Part shown: in pieces, positions 17,393 through 26,064 of the stretch
Layout of the letters: each line of letters opens with the position of its first letter
Position numbering within the stretch: position 1 is the stretch's first letter
DNA from: Vallitalea okinawensis
GTDB taxonomy: Bacteria > Bacillota > Clostridia > Lachnospirales > PQDH01
Assembly (NCBI RefSeq): GCF_002964605.1
Contig: NZ_PQDH01000014.1
Location: 1-64,000 of the forward strand
DNA length: 64,000 nucleotides
Reading direction: 5' to 3'
Program-made: the position numbers and the translations under genes
The notes under the pieces: model-generated
The model's database searches: none
What the model saw: the letters and a program-made list of their open reading frames with translations, nothing else
What the model was told of the DNA's origin: nothing

Positions 17393-18667
17393 CTATTTTG
17401 ATTCAGCCCCTTTTTTTGTGGATCTTAATCGTTTATACTCTTGCTCCATTATTTTAGATACATCCTCTACTGATAAATCACCTGATACAAGACCAGCTGA
17501 ATTGCTACACATGATGTACCACATACCGTCAGGTAAATAGGCTCTATCAAAATAGGGATACAATTTAATGTTTTCTTTCATATAAAAATCTTCATAACTG
17601 TTTATCCCTTTAAAGGCTGAAGGTAATCGTGATGCCTCGCAAATCTGAGCTATGTTCTCTGGCTCCGCGAAGTAATCTAACAGCTCTAATGCTTCTTCTT
17701 TATAAATACTCTCTTTGTAGACACCTAAGGTGCTTCTCTCACCAGTGGCTAAAGTAAGATGTCCCCCTTCATAAATCGTAGGTATAGGCATCATTGCTAA
17801 CTCTATTTCTGAGTTAAGTGATTCAACATCCTGCATAAAATATGGACCGTAGAAAGCCATTGCTGCTTCACCATTTGCAAAACTTTTTATATTATCATTA
17901 TAATTGCAACTTAGCATATTCTTGTTTACATAGCCCATATTATAAATCTGCTGCCATTCCTCAGCTAGCCAATTCCACTTACTCCAATCAAAATTGCCCT
18001 TCATGAATTCATCAGAATAATCATGATGGGGTGTATCTATAAGAAGAGGTATCGCAAAGAAATCAAAAAACTGTGCTTCGCACCAAACATCTTTAGCACT
18101 TATGAATGGGAGAATAGTACCATTACTCTCTCTAGTAAGTATTTCACAGGTTTCTAAAAGCTCATCATATGTCTGAGGTTCTTTTAAGTTATATGCCTCA
18201 AAAATCCCTTTGTTGTACACAATACCTGTCATATCCATATTAAAGGGTAATACATAGATTTGCCCTTCCTTATCCTCTATGAATGGTCTAAACTCGTTCC
18301 TAATATTAGTAATCCAATCTTTTTCATTCAGATTAACTAGATAATCAGCATATCTTGTTACACTCCACCCATGGGTAGAGAAGAGATCAGGAACATCACC
18401 TGATGATAGTTTAATTTTCATAATATTTTCATAAGCCCCTCCAGGTGCCATGACGTCGATTTGTATATTGGGATTTATCACACTATAATCAGAGGCTACT
18501 TTTTCAATAATCTCCGCCTCTTTTCCGTATACATTTATCATAAGAGATAACTGTAATTCTTCCGGTACTGATTCTATTACTTCTTCAGTTTGATCATATT
18601 GACAAGATACAAGAAAAATAAAACTTATTATGCTTAAAAAGATAAGTCCTAACCACCTCACTAGCAT
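17393..18667 (-). CDS. Orphan sugar-binding lipoprotein, paralogue of importer 1 binding protein
   Basis: A 424-residue family 1 solute-binding protein with lipobox FLVSC near residue 22. It shares several motifs with the importer 1 binding protein: FSTHGWSVTRYADYL, GIVYNKGIFE and DRAYLPDGMW. It has no permease gene beside it and faces the response regulator convergently. It may feed importer 1 with a different substrate, or present ligand to the YesM-type kinase; both are inference. Both copies look intact. Confidence 0.9.
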   Translation of the reverse strand: MLVRWLGLIFLSIISFIFLVSCQYDQTEEVIESVPEELQLSLMINVYGKEAEIIEKVASDYSVINPNIQIDVMAPGGAYENIMKIKLSSGDVPDLFSTHGWSVTRYADYLVNLNEKDWITNIRNEFRPFIEDKEGQIYVLPFNMDMTGIVYNKGIFEAYNLKEPQTYDELLETCEILTRESNGTILPFISAKDVWCEAQFFDFFAIPLLIDTPHHDYSDEFMKGNFDWSKWNWLAEEWQQIYNMGYVNKNMLSCNYNDNIKSFANGEAAMAFYGPYFMQDVESLNSEIELAMMPIPTIYEGGHLTLATGERSTLGVYKESIYKEEALELLDYFAEPENIAQICEASRLPSAFKGINSYEDFYMKENIKLYPYFDRAYLPDGMWYIMCSNSAGLVSGDLSVEDVSKIMEQEYKRLRSTKKGAESK

Positions 18668-18787
18668 CCCTCACTATTCTTGTCCTACATTTATTCTATC
18701 TATAACTATTATATCAAAGTTCCTCTAAACAACCAAAGATAAGTATACTCATTCAGTCATACAAGAGTTTAAAAATCAAGTTGTCTA

Positions 18788-19444
18788 TTAGCAATCAGTC
18801 AATAATAAATCTTGGTCCACAAAAGATCCATAAATCTCTTTACCTTCTTTCACAATACCTTGTCCACTAGTAGCTTCCTTGATTATCTTAATGTATTTTT
18901 CTACCTCATCTACCTTAACTAATACAACAAATTCGACTTGATCTGTATACAAAGTATCATGTATGATATGTCCTGCCTGATGGGTTTCATACTGAATTTT
19001 ACCGACTTGAGTATAGGATACAATTATACTTAACTTCTGATACAATACTTTTTCAATTATTCTAGCAGCTATAATGCCTTCTTTTGCAGAATGTCCATAA
19101 GCTCGAACTAAACCACCTGTGCCTAATAGTGTACCACCGAAATAACGTGTTACAACAACTACCGTATTCTTAATCTCTTCACCCTTTAAAACATTGAGGA
19201 CTGGCATACCGGCTGTTCCACTTGGCTCTCCATCGTCAGAAAATCGTTGGATTTCATTACGCTCGCCTATTTGATAGGCAAATACATTATGGGATGCATC
19301 CCAATACTTTTTACGAAGCTCTTCAATGAATGCTTTTGCTTCTTCTTCTGTACGAACAGGTTTCACTGTTGCTATGAATCGTGATTTTTTCTCTGTAATT
19401 TCTGCTTCAGCAAGCTGTAAAACAGACTTATAATTTTTTAGCAT
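18788..19444 (-). CDS. YigZ/IMPACT family protein
   Basis: Start placed at ATG 19444, about 6 bases after AAGGTGG; an in-frame GTG at 19453 overlaps the site. The 218-residue protein has the UPF0029/IMPACT N-terminal domain with AYQIGERNEIQRFSDDGEPSGTAGMPVL and the VVVTRYFGGTLLGTGGLVRAY signature, then a C-terminal DUF1949-type domain. It is cytoplasmic and widely conserved; its molecular role is poorly known, with links to translation in related proteins. Confidence 0.93.
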   Translation of the reverse strand: MLKNYKSVLQLAEAEITEKKSRFIATVKPVRTEEEAKAFIEELRKKYWDASHNVFAYQIGERNEIQRFSDDGEPSGTAGMPVLNVLKGEEIKNTVVVVTRYFGGTLLGTGGLVRAYGHSAKEGIIAARIIEKVLYQKLSIIVSYTQVGKIQYETHQAGHIIHDTLYTDQVEFVVLVKVDEVEKYIKIIKEATSGQGIVKEGKEIYGSFVDQDLLLTDC

Positions 19445-19535
19445 GTTGACCACCTTTTGTCCTTAAGGTATTTTAGCCATTATACCATAATCATTTATAA
19501 ATACCAATATATTAAGGGTATCCAATAGCACAAGA

Positions 19536-19555
19536 AAAGTGACTTGTGTCACTTT
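19536..19555. repeat. Short perfect hairpin
   Basis: AAAGTGAC / GTCACTTT with a 4-base loop, upstream of the YigZ gene. No T-run follows on the minus strand. Possibly a second terminator arm or an operator; not assigned. Confidence 0.4.
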
Positions 19556-19567
19556 CCTGCACTAAAA

Positions 19568-19591
19568 AACTGTAACCCTAGAGTTACAGTT
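19568..19591 (-). terminator. Terminator of the DUF6514-like gene
   Basis: Perfect stem AACTGTAAC / GTTACAGTT followed on the minus strand by TTTTTT. Confidence 0.75.
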
Positions 19592-19617
19592 AAAGCTTTT
19601 TATTAACTTCAGTCAAT

Positions 19618-19914
19618 TTATTCTAAGAGTGAGTATAATTCATCGACAACTTGTGTAAGCGTTACAGGTGAAACCGAAAAATAGATTAACTTCTCAACCA
19701 TTTCCCGAACAAATTCCTTACTTTCTGTAAGGGGATGAATACACTCTCGCTCTTCAAACCAGTCATGTCCAGAAACCTTATCCCGTTTTACTACTTCGAC
19801 ACCAAACAACTTATTACAGTTCATTTCTTCCTCGACAACATAGTAATCCAATTGAAAACTTCCTACCTCACTTGCGGCCACATAACGAGTGCCTTCTAGA
19901 GACTTCGTTAACAA
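19618..19914 (-). CDS. Small conserved protein, DUF6514-like
   Basis: An open frame extends to 19983, but the only good ribosome site is GAGGAGGGG, followed 6 bases later by TTG at 19914. That start gives a 98-residue protein beginning LTKSLEGTRYVAASEV. It contains a YYVVEEE strand, FGVEVVKRD and a C-terminal helical part ending QVVDELYSLL. This resembles the small DUF6514 family common in clostridia, whose role is unknown. The family call is from memory of pattern and length, so only moderate. Confidence 0.6.
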   Translation of the reverse strand: MLTKSLEGTRYVAASEVGSFQLDYYVVEEEMNCNKLFGVEVVKRDKVSGHDWFEERECIHPLTESKEFVREMVEKLIYFSVSPVTLTQVVDELYSLLE

Positions 19915-20176
19915 TTCCAACCCCTCCTCATGTAAAAAACTTCCTTTTACAACAAATATCTCAACGACTTTATTATATAACATAATTTTTAAAATTGCCA
20001 GAAAATTTGTTCGTTTTATTATTTCAAATTATTATCAATTACTATTTATTTTACGTCAAGGCCTATACAAATACCCTTTTCTTACGGTGAATGAACACTA
20101 TTCATGCAGATTGCCGTCGAAATATTCTTCAATTTTTTGTAAAAAATATTTAATATTTTTAATATAAAGTGTCTAA

Positions 20177-20198
20177 AACTCCCCATTTTAGGGGAGTT
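20177..20198 (-). terminator. Terminator of the PfkB-like gene
   Basis: Perfect stem AACTCCCC / GGGGAGTT with a 6-base loop; on the minus strand it is followed by TTAGACAC, a short T tract, so termination may be moderate. Confidence 0.6.
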
Positions 20199-20202
20199 CC
20201 AG

Positions 20203-21165
20203 CTAACGTAACCATCCATTACGATTATTCATCAACTCAATTACCTTGATTTTTTTCAAAAGATGGTCAATATCTCTTTTATTACAAAGTTCATCTTTTT
20301 CTGTATTAATCATCGTTGCATAGCTTGAAGCTACCATCAATTTAATGATCTTTTCTAACTCATATTTACGTTCAATTCCAACTGCTAAAGCTGCTAGAAA
20401 AGCACTGTAATTGCTCTTCAAGTTAACAGGTTCTATTTTAATATGGGGCAGCCCCTGACAAATCTTATTCTTAGATATTAAATAGGCCCCCTCCATCCCC
20501 ATATCAACAGCAATGTAATGTATACTATGCTTAATCATTATATCATACAAACCCATCAGTATCTCTTTCATATCGTTTGTATGTAAATTCAGGTCACGTA
20601 AATTTTGCTTTTTAATTTTGATGGCATAAGGTTGAAAAGCAAAAGCCTTCCTAAGTTCCTCTCCATCAGTTGACATTATTATTTTGGTATTATATCGTTT
20701 AGCATGATCGATTACTTCATCAAAAAATTCATAGGTCAGTCCTTTAGGCAATCGCCCATCAATCAATACAACAGAACTGTCTTTAACGTAATTCTTCATC
20801 TCTTGCCTGAAACGAATATAATCCTTTTCCTGAATACTAACACCTTCATCTTTTAAAAGTGTTTTTGTTCCTGTTATAGAGTCTATAAGTAGCGTATTCA
20901 ATTTGGTATCACCATTCACCCAAATGAAATTGGATTTAATTTTTGCTTTATCCAAACTACTTTTTATATATCTACCATTTAATCCACCTAAAAATGATAA
21001 AACCAACGGCTCAGCTTGTAATATTTTAATAATTCGTGAAACATCAACACCTTCACCGCCTATACTCATACGTTGATCGATAATCAAGTTCGACTGATCA
21101 ATTTCAAGATCTTCAACGATACATGTCTTATCGATAGACGGATTTAATACTATATTAGATATCAA
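20203..21165 (-). CDS. PfkB-fold sugar-kinase homologue lacking the catalytic motif
   Basis: TTG start at 21165 with AAGGTGATG upstream. The 320-residue protein follows the 1-phosphofructokinase/tagatose-6-phosphate kinase layout from its start (ISNIVLNPSIDKT) to its end. The two PfkB signatures are altered. The usual GGKGxNVAR is GGEGVDVSR (residues 36-44). The C-terminal DTVGAGD motif, whose Asp is the catalytic base, is replaced by NLKSNYSAF, with Ser254 at the Asp position. The anion-hole glycines are also lost. Phosphoryl transfer by the known mechanism is therefore unlikely. No PTS or fru genes are nearby. A sensory or scaffold role is possible; decay is the alternative, though the frame is intact. 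Confidence 0.8.
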   Translation of the reverse strand: MISNIVLNPSIDKTCIVEDLEIDQSNLIIDQRMSIGGEGVDVSRIIKILQAEPLVLSFLGGLNGRYIKSSLDKAKIKSNFIWVNGDTKLNTLLIDSITGTKTLLKDEGVSIQEKDYIRFRQEMKNYVKDSSVVLIDGRLPKGLTYEFFDEVIDHAKRYNTKIIMSTDGEELRKAFAFQPYAIKIKKQNLRDLNLHTNDMKEILMGLYDIMIKHSIHYIAVDMGMEGAYLISKNKICQGLPHIKIEPVNLKSNYSAFLAALAVGIERKYELEKIIKLMVASSYATMINTEKDELCNKRDIDHLLKKIKVIELMNNRNGWLR

Positions 21166-21344
21166 CTCTACATCACCTTCCTAAAAGATATATCTTTTAT
21201 TATATCAAATTTTTGTAATTGTACAAGGTTACTATTGAACAAACTTCAACATTAAAATTTACTTATAATACATAAACGGTACACAACAAATAATCCAGTG
21301 CCTTATACACATACTAAGAGAGTCATTATAAAGGAGGTCTTAAC

Positions 21345-21488
21345 ATGAAGCGTTTTTTGCTGTGTTCTTTATTTTCAATGCTACTCTTTGTAACAAGCTG
21401 TGCCACAGCCACTGAAGAACAGTCGACTCAACCAGAAGGTGAGATAATCCCTTCCAATTATAGACACCTTTATGAAAATAATGAATGA
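21345..21488 (+). CDS. 47-residue lipoprotein
   Basis: A small frame with an excellent AAGGAGGT site (21331-21338) 6 bases before ATG 21345. The product starts MKRFLLCSLFSMLLFVTSC: charged N-terminus, hydrophobic core and lipobox FVTSC, then a short polar tail ending RHLYENNE. After processing only about 29 residues would remain on the membrane surface. It ends at a strong terminator. Function unknown; I recognise no family. Confidence 0.75.
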   Translation: MKRFLLCSLFSMLLFVTSCATATEEQSTQPEGEIIPSNYRHLYENNE

Positions 21489-21492
21489 CATA

Positions 21493-21537
21493 GAGAAAGC
21501 ACATGATCATCATCTTCTTGATAATCATGTGCATCTC
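21493..21537. terminator. Bidirectional terminator between small lipoprotein gene and glnN
   Basis: Stem GCACATGAT / ATCATGTGC with outer GAGA/TCTC pairing; T-rich on the plus side (TCTCTTTTCT) and moderately so on the minus side (TTTCTC). Confidence 0.7.
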
Positions 21538-21557
21538 TTTTCTATACTTATTTGATA

Positions 21558-23675
21558 TTAAATTCTAAATAATAAATCTGTATACACTGGCATTGGCCAA
21601 TCTTCTTCCGCCACTACCCCTTCTAGTTGGTCAACTGGAGTCCTTAATGCTTCCATAGCTGGTATAACCTCATCCTTGAAAAGATTTGCTTGTTCTTTAG
21701 CCTCTTCACTGTTTTGAGCTTTTGACACACACTCTTCTAGCTTAGTAACTGCCTCTTGAACTTCAGCAATTAAATCGGATACATTTGATAAAATACTAGC
21801 TTGAACAGATACATTAGCTGCACCAACTGCAGATTTAATTGTATTAATAGATGTAGCCATCTTAGTAGCATAATTAATACTTGCTGGTAAGACTTCTCTT
21901 TTCGCCATTTGTAACATAGTAAGGGCTTCTATATTAATCGTCTTAGCATATTCTTCAAATAAAATTTCAACTCTTGACTCACACTCTACTTTTGAGAATA
22001 CACCATGATTTTCGAATAACTCAATATACTCAGGTTTAACTAAATAATCAATTGCATCTACTGTTGTATGAATGTTTGGTAAACCTCTTCTTTCAGCTTC
22101 TTCTACCCATTCATCAGAATAACCATTACCGTTAAAGATAACTTTTCTATGTTCTTTAATTAGGCGTGTTACAACATCATTAACTGCTGCATCAAAGTCT
22201 TCTGCAGCTTCTAATTCATCAGCTATTTTTCTTAGAGCTTCTGCTACAATGGTATTCAACATAATATTAGGACCTGCAACGGATCCAGATGATGGAGGCA
22301 TTCTAAACTCAAACTTATTACCAGTAAAAGCAAATGGTGATGTTCTATTTCGATCTGTAACATCCATTCTGAAGTTAGGTAATGTAGAAACTCCAACACC
22401 AAATCTTGATGCTTTCTTAGAAGCTGTCAGCTCACCAGCTTCGATCTGATCCAAAATATCTGTTAATTGATCTCCTAAGAAAATAGAGATAATAGCTGGT
22501 GGTGCTTCATTAGCTCCTAAACGGTGATCATTACCTGCATTAGCTGCTGATAGTCTTAATAATGGTGCATATTCATCTACTGCTGCTATGACAGCTGCTA
22601 AAAATACTAAGAACTGAGCATTTTCATGTGGTGTCTTGCCAGGATTTAATAGGTTTTGTCCTGTATCTGTTGATATAGACCAGTTATTGTGTTTACCAGA
22701 ACCATTTACCCCAGCAAAAGGCTTCTCATGTAAGAGACAAACTAACCCATGACGGTTCGCAATTTTTGTTAAAGTCTCCATTGTCAATTGGTTATGATCT
22801 GTTGCAATATTAGCTGTTGCGAAGATTGGTGCAAGTTCATGCTGAGCAGGTGCTACTTCGTTATGTTTTGTTTTAGAAGAAACGCCTAATTTCCAAAGTT
22901 CGCAATCTAATTCCTTCATAAAAGCGGCAATTCTTTCTTTAATACTTCCAAAATAATGGTCTTCCATCTCTTGACCTTTAGGTGGCATGGCTCCAAATAG
23001 TGTTCTGCCTGTAAAAATTAAGTCTTTTCTCTCTTGATAGAAACGCTTATCTACTAAGAAATACTCTTGCTCTGCTCCTACAGTCGTAACAACACGACTT
23101 GCATCACTACCGAATAATTTTAAGATTCTCATAGCTTGATCAGATATAGTTGCCATGGAACGTAATAAAGGTGTCTTTTTATCAAGTGCTTCACCATTAT
23201 ATGAGCAGAAGGCTGTTGGAATACATAATGTAACCCCAGCTTCATCTTCTTTTAAGAATGCTGGTGAGGTACAATCCCAAGCAGTATAACCTCTTGCTTC
23301 AAATGTTGCTCTTAATCCTCCTGATGGGAATGAAGATGCATCAGGCTCCCCTTTCACTAACTCTTTACCTGAAAACTCCATGATAGCTTTACCATCTTCA
23401 GTTAATGAAATAAAGGAGTCATGTTTTTCTGCTGTTTTGCCTGTCATTGGTTGGAACCAATGTGTATAATGGGTCGCACCTTTCTCTATAGCCCAATCTT
23501 TCATAGCACTTGCTACTACTTCTGCTACGTGTTTGTTCAAAGGCTCACTATCGTCAATAGTTTTCTTCAACGCTTTGTATGTTTCCTTTGGTAATCTTTC
23601 CTTCATTACTGCATCATTAAATACGTTAGCTCCAAATATCTTCGTTAATTTCACGTTAGTACAATCTCCTCTCAT
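21558..23675 (-). CDS. glnN: Glutamine synthetase, type III (GSIII)
   Basis: A protein of about 700 residues, the usual GSIII length, that makes glutamine from glutamate, ammonia and ATP. Signatures include [39 protein letters not shown] and [10 protein letters not shown]. Two starts are possible: ATG 23675 with GGAGGG 6 bases upstream, and GTG 23654 with AGAGGAG upstream, whose product would begin [13 protein letters not shown] like most relatives. It lies downstream of glnA-nitR but has its own promoter and a leader with ANTAR-type hairpins. A shorter copy of the window's inverted-repeat element lies in the same leader. Confidence 0.95.
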   Translation of the reverse strand: MRGDCTNVKLTKIFGANVFNDAVMKERLPKETYKALKKTIDDSEPLNKHVAEVVASAMKDWAIEKGATHYTHWFQPMTGKTAEKHDSFISLTEDGKAIMEFSGKELVKGEPDASSFPSGGLRATFEARGYTAWDCTSPAFLKEDEAGVTLCIPTAFCSYNGEALDKKTPLLRSMATISDQAMRILKLFGSDASRVVTTVGAEQEYFLVDKRFYQERKDLIFTGRTLFGAMPPKGQEMEDHYFGSIKERIAAFMKELDCELWKLGVSSKTKHNEVAPAQHELAPIFATANIATDHNQLTMETLTKIANRHGLVCLLHEKPFAGVNGSGKHNNWSISTDTGQNLLNPGKTPHENAQFLVFLAAVIAAVDEYAPLLRLSAANAGNDHRLGANEAPPAIISIFLGDQLTDILDQIEAGELTASKKASRFGVGVSTLPNFRMDVTDRNRTSPFAFTGNKFEFRMPPSSGSVAGPNIMLNTIVAEALRKIADELEAAEDFDAAVNDVVTRLIKEHRKVIFNGNGYSDEWVEEAERRGLPNIHTTVDAIDYLVKPEYIELFENHGVFSKVECESRVEILFEEYAKTINIEALTMLQMAKREVLPASINYATKMATSINTIKSAVGAANVSVQASILSNVSDLIAEVQEAVTKLEECVSKAQNSEEAKEQANLFKDEVIPAMEALRTPVDQLEGVVAEEDWPMPVYTDLLFRI

Positions 23676-23697
23676 AACTTTCCCTCCGATTTTTTAG

Positions 23698-23770
23698 TTT
23701 AAACCCAAATTATTCTAATCCAAAGTCAGCACATATCTTTAACGTTTATCATGAATCATTCGGGTTAAAT
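23698..23770. repeat. Inverted-repeat element, short copy A
   Basis: Begins TTTAAACCCAAATTATTC and ends with ATTCGGGTTAAAT, imperfect inverted repeats. Its right 55 bases (CCAAAGTCAGCACATATCTT and onward to the end) closely match the right part of copy B at 48.8-48.9 kb. It is shorter by about 100 internal bases. It sits in the glnN leader, just upstream of the ribosome site. Confidence 0.7.
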
Positions 23771-23878
23771 TTTATAACTATTTGAAACAAGGAAGTTAAT
23801 TATTTTTATCAGTATGAGCAATTATCAATGTTGCAGTCATTAAAAGCTCCTCATACTACTAAAAAAATAACTAAAAAA

Positions 23879-23954
23879 GGCGCACTCAAGTTAACTACTT
23901 GAGAACGCCATCGTTCCAAATCTTATATATGATACACATAGGACCCCATTGCCC
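23879..23954 (-). promoter_or_regulatory. ANTAR-type antiterminator/terminator leader of glnN
   Basis: Read on the minus strand: hairpin P1 GGGC-AATGGG-GTCC (23954-23941) has a hexaloop with A at position 1 and G at position 4. Hairpin P2 GAAC-GATGGC-GTTC (23916-23903) has G at loop position 4 but G, not A, at 1. The 3' arm of P2 is also the 5' arm of a terminator (23909-23879, stem GGCG..CTCAAGT / ACTTGAG..CGCC) followed by TTTTTT. Two hexaloop hairpins with P2 overlapping a terminator is the known target architecture for ANTAR proteins, and an ANTAR regulator is encoded immediately upstream. Confidence 0.7.
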
Positions 23955-23969
23955 TTTAAACTTGAAATG

Positions 23970-23999
23970 ATTATACCATATATTTTATTCTTTTTGCAA
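23970..23999 (-). promoter_or_regulatory. Sigma-A promoter of glnN
   Basis: On the minus strand, TTGCAA (23999-23994), an 18-base spacer, then TATAAT (23975-23970). It lies about 15 bases before the first ANTAR-type hairpin, so the whole leader is transcribed. Confidence 0.75.
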
Positions 24000-24053
24000 C
24001 TAATAATTTACACAAAATAATCAAAAAATTAAATATATTGTTGTTGACTATAT

Positions 24054-24635
24054 CTAAAAGTCATCTTCACCGTAAAAATTAATGATCAATTGAGCAGCAT
24101 CGGATTTTGAGATTCCTTCTTTCATACTTTGATTCAAAAGATGCTTATGAGCTTCTTCCTCAGACATTCCTTTATGCTGCATCAATATAAATTTTGCATT
24201 AACAATCTTATCCCTATCCTTCATCTCTTTCTTTAGAGCTTTTATTTCTTTTTCCATCTTCTTAATTACCCTCACTGATTTATACAGTATCTGAATACTT
24301 GTGAGGAGAACATACCGGTTTAAGGGTTTACTTACTAAGCTAAAGTATGGATCGGATTTTATATCACTATAGTGTTGGTTCTCCGACGGGGATCCTATGG
24401 CTATAACTGCTGTTTTTCGATCAGATATGAGCACTTGAGATACTTCATGACCGTTCAAACCTTTCATAGAAAAATCACATACACAAACATCTGGATGATA
24501 CATATGCACCTGCCTCAACAATTCATATCCATCCATAGCTGATCCAACAACGTTATAACCATTCTCTTTAAAAAATGCTTTTAGCTTTTTTATAACGGTC
24601 TCATTTGCTGAACCGATAATTATATTAATCCCCAC
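24054..24635 (-). CDS. nitR: ANTAR-domain antitermination regulator, NitR-like
   Basis: GTG start at 24635 after AAGGGG. The 193-residue protein has a receiver-like domain (1-120), a coiled-coil linker (EKEIKALKKEMKDRD) and a C-terminal ANTAR RNA-binding domain (about 135-190) with KFILMQHKGMSEEEAHKHLLNQSM. ANTAR proteins bind paired hexaloop hairpins and prevent termination. The receiver keeps Asp54 (CDFSMKG) but lacks the acidic pair, which is Gly8-Ser9, so it may not be phosphorylated in the usual way. The gene follows glnA by 9 bases, as in the glnA-nitR operon known in solvent-producing clostridia. Likely targets are the leaders of glnA and glnN. Confidence 0.85.
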   Translation of the reverse strand: MGINIIIGSANETVIKKLKAFFKENGYNVVGSAMDGYELLRQVHMYHPDVCVCDFSMKGLNGHEVSQVLISDRKTAVIAIGSPSENQHYSDIKSDPYFSLVSKPLNRYVLLTSIQILYKSVRVIKKMEKEIKALKKEMKDRDKIVNAKFILMQHKGMSEEEAHKHLLNQSMKEGISKSDAAQLIINFYGEDDF

Positions 24636-24644
24636 ATAATCCCC

Positions 24645-25961
24645 TTAATATCTTGATAGATATTTATTAACTTCCCACGGGTGAACCATTTGGATATACT
24701 CATCCCATTCAATATATTTAGCTTTTAGATAGTGCTCACATAACTGACTCCCTAAAGTATTAACCAGTACTTCATCTTTTTGAAATTCTTCTAATGCCTC
24801 TTTAAGATTTTCCGGTAAGCGCTCACAGATCATATCACTATTATTGATATCACAATTTATGGGACCTGGAGGATCAATTTTATTGGCTATACCGTCTAAT
24901 CCTGCATTTAGCATAGCTGCAATAGCTAAATAAGGATTACAAGATGGGTCAGGATTTCGAAGCTCTATTCTTCTTGAAGATTGTAAGGATGGAATACGAA
25001 TTAATGGACTACGATTAGCTACTGACCAGGCAATATGAACAGGGGCTTCATAACCTGGTACTAAACGCTTGTAGGAGTTAACCGTTGGATTCGTTAATGC
25101 TGCTAAACCTTTAGCGTGTTTAATAAGTCCGCCGATAAACCAATAGGCTTCTTTTGAAAGCTTGCGTTCATCTGTTTCATCATAAAATGCGTTCATACCA
25201 TCTTTATACAGGGTCAAGTTACAATGCATACCTGAACCATCGATACCATAAATAGGTTTTGGCATAAAGGTAGCATGTAAACCATGCCGTTGTGCTACCA
25301 CTTTCACCACTAGTTTGAATGTTACAATATTGTCCGCTGCTTTTAAAGCACTACTGTGTTTAAAATCAATTTCGTGTTGCCCAGGCGCAACTTCATGATG
25401 TGATGCTTCAATTTCAAAGCCCATGTCCTCTAATGCTAAGACCATATCTCGTCTTGCATTTTCACCTAAATCTATAGGTCCTAAATCAAAATAACTGGCT
25501 TTATCATGTGTAATAAGAGTTGGGTCACCATTATCATCCCTATGGAATAAGAAAAATTCACATTCTGGACCTACAATGAACTTATACCCCATATCTTTTG
25601 CACGGCGCATAGCTTTCTTCAGTCGATAACGTGGGTCTCCTTCGAAAGGTGTACCATCTGATTTATAAATATCACATATAAGTCTTGCTTCACGTCCTTG
25701 TGCCGGAACCCATGGAAAAATAGAAAAAGTGGATGGATCTGGTTTTAGGTACATATCTGATTCTTCAATTCGTACAAATCCTTCTATTGACGATCCATCA
25801 AAAACAATCCGACCATTTAATGCTTGATCAAGTTGATCCACTGTGATAGCTACATTCTTTGGTGTCCCAATAATGTCTACAAATTGTAAGCGAATAAATT
25901 TAACATCTTCCTCTTCAACTAGGCGCTTAACGTCCTCAGCAGTTAGTTTATGCGTATACAC
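24645..25961 (-). CDS. glnA: Glutamine synthetase, type I
   Basis: Start placed at GTG 25961 with AAAAGGAGGG upstream; the open frame continues to 26021 but that part overlaps a terminator hairpin. The 438-residue product begins [26 protein letters not shown], as expected for clostridial GlnA. Signatures: [38 protein letters not shown]-like DGSGMHCN, and [17 protein letters not shown]. It makes glutamine in the cytoplasm as a dodecamer. The leader contains an ANTAR-type hexaloop overlapping a terminator, and nitR follows directly. Confidence 0.95.
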   Translation of the reverse strand: MYTHKLTAEDVKRLVEEEDVKFIRLQFVDIIGTPKNVAITVDQLDQALNGRIVFDGSSIEGFVRIEESDMYLKPDPSTFSIFPWVPAQGREARLICDIYKSDGTPFEGDPRYRLKKAMRRAKDMGYKFIVGPECEFFLFHRDDNGDPTLITHDKASYFDLGPIDLGENARRDMVLALEDMGFEIEASHHEVAPGQHEIDFKHSSALKAADNIVTFKLVVKVVAQRHGLHATFMPKPIYGIDGSGMHCNLTLYKDGMNAFYDETDERKLSKEAYWFIGGLIKHAKGLAALTNPTVNSYKRLVPGYEAPVHIAWSVANRSPLIRIPSLQSSRRIELRNPDPSCNPYLAIAAMLNAGLDGIANKIDPPGPINCDINNSDMICERLPENLKEALEEFQKDEVLVNTLGSQLCEHYLKAKYIEWDEYIQMVHPWEVNKYLSRY

Positions 25962-25994
25962 AATTTCCCTCCTTTTGGCTTTATAATTAATTAT

Positions 25995-26043
25995 AGAAAA
26001 AGGCATGGCTATCCTCTTCAAATTGTAGAGGCGCCATTGCCTT
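25995..26043 (-). promoter_or_regulatory. Terminator/antiterminator-like leader of glnA
   Basis: On the minus strand AAGGCAATGGC...CCTCT pairs with AGAGG...GCCATGCCTT, followed by TTTTTC: a strong terminator between dapL and glnA. Its 5' arm can alternatively fold as GGC-AATGGC-GCC (26041-26030), a hairpin with a hexaloop carrying A1 and G4, the ANTAR-recognition signature. A clear first partner hairpin was not found. It could simply terminate dapL; antitermination control of glnA is inference supported by nitR downstream. Confidence 0.6.
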
Positions 26044-26064
26044 AAGTATCATCTATGCGTTAGT

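Noticed and set aside
19889-20167. 92-codon plus-strand frame opposite the DUF6514-like gene
   Set aside because: No ribosome site, AT-rich composition and overlap with the likely gene on the minus strand.
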